Shown one piece after another: positions 4,276 through 6,260 of a stretch of 6,260 nucleotides of DNA. Under the pieces are notes generated by a model, which worked only from the letters and a program-made list of their open reading frames with translations, searched no databases and was not told the DNA's origin. Each line of letters opens with the position of its first letter. Within the stretch, counting starts at the first letter, position 1. The translations under genes were made by a program, and so were the position numbers. The DNA comes from JAENVT01 sp031430695 (lineage in GTDB: Bacteria > Actinomycetota > Acidimicrobiia > Acidimicrobiales > Ilumatobacteraceae). Where the stretch lies: assembly GCA_031430695.1 (NCBI GenBank), contig JANPBZ010000223.1:1-6260 (forward strand), given 5' to 3'.

Positions 4276-5514
4276 GTGCCCAACGTTCGCAGAAGCGGCT
4301 CCTGGCGCGCCACCCTCGTTGTAGCGGCGATGGTCGTGCTCAGCGCCTGCAACCCGAACCGCTTCGTCAGCGGTTGGGTTCCGTATTGGAATGCACCAGA
4401 GGGACGAGTCGCATTCTCCGATCCTGCTGCCTCGACGATGTTCAGTGACGTCTCGCCGTTCTTCTACACCGCCCTACCCGACGGCACGATCGGTCTCGTC
4501 GGCTCCCAATCCCAGCTCAACACGACCGTCACAGCGGCTCAGGCTCGCGGCATCAAGGTCCTGCCGTCCATCACGGACGGCAGCGGCAAGTGGATCATGG
4601 CCACCGTGATCCTTGCCAACACAACGAGCCGTACGCAGCACGTGCAGAACATCGTCAATCTGGTGATGACCAGTGGCTTCGACGGGATCGATCTCGACTA
4701 CGAAGGATTCGCCTTCTCCGACGGCTCGGCGTCGTGGGAAACCACCCAACCGGTGTGGGTCGCCTTCGTCGCCGAGTTGGCCGCGGCATTGCACGCCAAC
4801 AACAAGCTGCTGTCGGTCACCATCCCTCCGACGTGGATGGACGCCGGGGCTCGGCGTGGCTACTGGGTGTACGACCCGCAACAGATGGGTGTCTACGCCG
4901 ATCGGGTCAAGCTGATGGTCTACGACTGGAGCGTCAGTTCGCCGGGCCCGATCTCACCGATGTCGTGGGTCAATCTCGTCATCGCCTACAACGACCCGAT
5001 CGTGCCGAACCACAAACTGCAACTGGGCATACCGGCGTACGGCCGCAATTGGGGTCGCAAGGTGAACACCGCCGAGATCTGCCCCGACGGTGCACTTCGG
5101 ACCACCAGTATCGAGCTGGAAAACGTGCCGGATGTGGTCGTCGCCCACGGGGCACAGCCAACCCTCATCCGTCACAACTCGGGCGAGGTGTTTTTCACCT
5201 ACGACGTGGTCGAGACGGGATACAGCACGACGCCTATTCCGGCGCCGCCGTACATTCGGCCCACACGAGCCGTGCCGACGGTCCCCACAAGCGCTACCGG
5301 GGCGGGCGTCGGACTGCAGCCCGCCCTGCGCTTGACGCCGCCGAACGTTCAATTGTCGTGCACCGTTCGCCACTTCGTCTACTACCCCGATGCGACGACC
5401 ATCCAGATGCACGCCCAGGCCGCGCTCGATGCCGATTGGTCTGGCGTGGTGCTGTGGGCCTTGGGTTACGAAACTGCCGATGTCTATACGTTGTTGGCCA
5501 ATACCACGCCGTAA
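4276..5514 (+). CDS. GH18-like glycoside hydrolase lipoprotein
   Basis: GTG 4276 is preferred because it coincides with the predicted transcription start; GTG 4273 adds one residue. The product is 412 residues. Numbers below count from GTG 4273. The N-terminus is basic (RRSGSWR), then hydrophobic, ending in the lipobox LSAC with C26 as the lipidation site, so the protein is probably exported and membrane-anchored on the outside. FVSGWVPYWN (31-40) is the first strand of a GH18 barrel of the YaaH/spore-germination type. FDGIDLDYEGF (136-146) contains the DxxDxDxE signature, with E144 as the proposed acid. LMVYDW (214-219), LGIPAYGRNW (251-260) and VLWALGYET (393-401) are later barrel strands. 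Residues about 318-360 are a Pro/Thr-rich insertion, and C270 and C363 could form a disulfide. Likely substrates are beta-1,4-linked GlcNAc polymers (chitin or peptidoglycan glycans), but specificity is not readable. The thiolase gene follows after 38 bp. Confidence 0.85.
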   Translation: MPNVRRSGSWRATLVVAAMVVLSACNPNRFVSGWVPYWNAPEGRVAFSDPAASTMFSDVSPFFYTALPDGTIGLVGSQSQLNTTVTAAQARGIKVLPSITDGSGKWIMATVILANTTSRTQHVQNIVNLVMTSGFDGIDLDYEGFAFSDGSASWETTQPVWVAFVAELAAALHANNKLLSVTIPPTWMDAGARRGYWVYDPQQMGVYADRVKLMVYDWSVSSPGPISPMSWVNLVIAYNDPIVPNHKLQLGIPAYGRNWGRKVNTAEICPDGALRTTSIELENVPDVVVAHGAQPTLIRHNSGEVFFTYDVVETGYSTTPIPAPPYIRPTRAVPTVPTSATGAGVGLQPALRLTPPNVQLSCTVRHFVYYPDATTIQMHAQAALDADWSGVVLWALGYETADVYTLLANTTP

Positions 5515-5541
5515 GTTGTTCTCGAGCAAATCGTGAGAGAC

Positions 5542-5546
5542 AGGAG
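5542..5546 (+). promoter_or_regulatory. Ribosome binding site of the thiolase gene
   Basis: AGGAG lies 6 nt before ATG 5553 and supports that start. I see no terminator or convincing promoter in the 38 bp after the GH18 stop, so read-through from the GH18 gene is possible. Confidence 0.65.
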
Positions 5547-5552
5547 CCATCC

Positions 5553-6260
5553 ATGGCAGGGTCGTACATCGTCGCCGGAGCCCGCACACCGATCGGCAAG
5601 TTGAGTGGTGCGTTCGCCTCGCTGTCCGCAGCGGACCTTGGCGGCTTGGCGATCAAGGCTGCGCTCGAGCGCGCCGGGGTCGCGCCCGAGGAGATCGAAC
5701 ACGTGTTGATGGGGCAGGTGTTGATGGCCGGCCAGGGCCAGGTGCCGTCGCGCCAGGCCGCCGTCAAGGCAGGTATCCCGATGAGTGTTCCCAGCGTCAG
5801 CATCAACAAGGTCTGCCTGTCGGGACTCAACACGATCTACCTCGCCGATCAGATGATCGCGGCTGGCGAGGCCGACATCGTGATCGCCGGTGGCATGGAG
5901 AGCATGACCAACGCCCCGTACCTCGCGGCCGGCGCCCGCGGTGGGTTTCGCTACGGTAACGCTGAACTCGCTGACGCGATCATCACGGATGGCTTGTGGT
6001 GTGCGTTCGATGCGTGCCTGATGGGGCTCGGCACCGAGCGCTATGCGGCCGGCGGGATCACCCGCGAGCAGCAGGATGAAGTCGCGATGAAGTCGAACGA
6101 GCGGGCCGCGAACGCGATCAAGGATGGTCGCTTCGCTGAGGAGATCACTCCGGTCAGCATTCCCCAGAAGCGCGCCGAACCGATCCTCGTGGAAACCGAC
6201 GAGGGCGTGCGGCCGGGCACGACGATGGAATCGCTGGCGACGTTGAGGCCGGCATTCGAC
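5553..6260 (+). CDS. Thiolase (acetyl-CoA C-acetyltransferase type), 3' end outside window
   Basis: The frame is open from ATG 5553 to the window edge, giving 236 of the roughly 390 residues usual for the family. IVAGARTPIGKLSGAF (residues 6-21) is the conserved N-terminal block. NKVCLSGL (85-92) carries the nucleophilic cysteine C88, and GGMESMTNAPY and DGLWCAFDACLMGLGTERYA follow as in biosynthetic thiolases. The later EEITPVSIPQ segment is also typical. These cytoplasmic enzymes join two acetyl-CoA to acetoacetyl-CoA or run in reverse in beta-oxidation. The first reaction feeds polyhydroxybutyrate synthesis and, through crotonyl-CoA, the Ccr encoded at 1186-2520. The C-terminal His and Cys of the active site lie beyond the window, so chain-length preference (two-carbon versus long-chain) cannot be judged. 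The short spacing from the GH18 gene allows co-transcription, but the products have no evident common role. Confidence 0.92.
   Translation, partial: MAGSYIVAGARTPIGKLSGAFASLSAADLGGLAIKAALERAGVAPEEIEHVLMGQVLMAGQGQVPSRQAAVKAGIPMSVPSVSINKVCLSGLNTIYLADQMIAAGEADIVIAGGMESMTNAPYLAAGARGGFRYGNAELADAIITDGLWCAFDACLMGLGTERYAAGGITREQQDEVAMKSNERAANAIKDGRFAEEITPVSIPQKRAEPILVETDEGVRPGTTMESLATLRPAFD

Noticed and set aside
5294..5833. Minus-strand frame across the GH18/thiolase junction
   Set aside because: It runs antisense through two well-supported genes and has no recognisable content.

Overview
The window is about 6.3 kb of high-GC bacterial DNA in which nearly every base is coding. The gene set is the PilT end of a type IV pilus system with a prepilin, crotonyl-CoA carboxylase/reductase, a methylmalonyl-CoA epimerase-type enzyme, a GH18-type lipoprotein and a thiolase. 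Together with two apparently leaderless starts, this fits a high-GC actinobacterium. A member of the Acidimicrobiia is my best guess; that is inference from gene content, with no marker gene present.

Layout, left to right. (1) 1-399 is the 3' end of a pilT-like twitching ATPase gene. It is followed after 13 nt by a DUF429-family gene (413-1132) that appears to have lost the acidic residues of its fold. (2) 1186-2520 encodes crotonyl-CoA carboxylase/reductase. Its start has a -10 hexamer at the spacing expected for a leaderless mRNA, and a perfect palindrome lies over that -10. (3) Two hairpins (2546-2573 and 2581-2599) separate ccr from a convergent type IV prepilin gene (3013-2597, minus strand). 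(4) A divergent intergenic region (3014-3243) carries two inverted repeats and leads into an unrecognised coiled-coil protein (3244-3756). (5) A VOC-fold epimerase gene (4186-3785, minus strand) converges on that gene. (6) Divergent from the epimerase is a GH18-like lipoprotein (about 4276-5514), followed after 38 bp by a thiolase gene that runs off the window (5553 onward).

Two themes are interleaved. One is type IV pili (PilT and a prepilin, possibly the coiled-coil protein). The other is acyl-CoA metabolism: thiolase, Ccr and epimerase are the kinds of steps used in the ethylmalonyl-CoA pathway or in making and recycling ethylmalonyl-CoA and methylmalonyl-CoA. The genes are split over both strands and do not form one operon, so joint function rests on family knowledge rather than on gene order. 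I see no CRISPR array, mobile element, tRNA, rRNA or clear defence system. The observations most worth a second look are the DUF429 protein without acidic residues and the palindrome over the ccr promoter.
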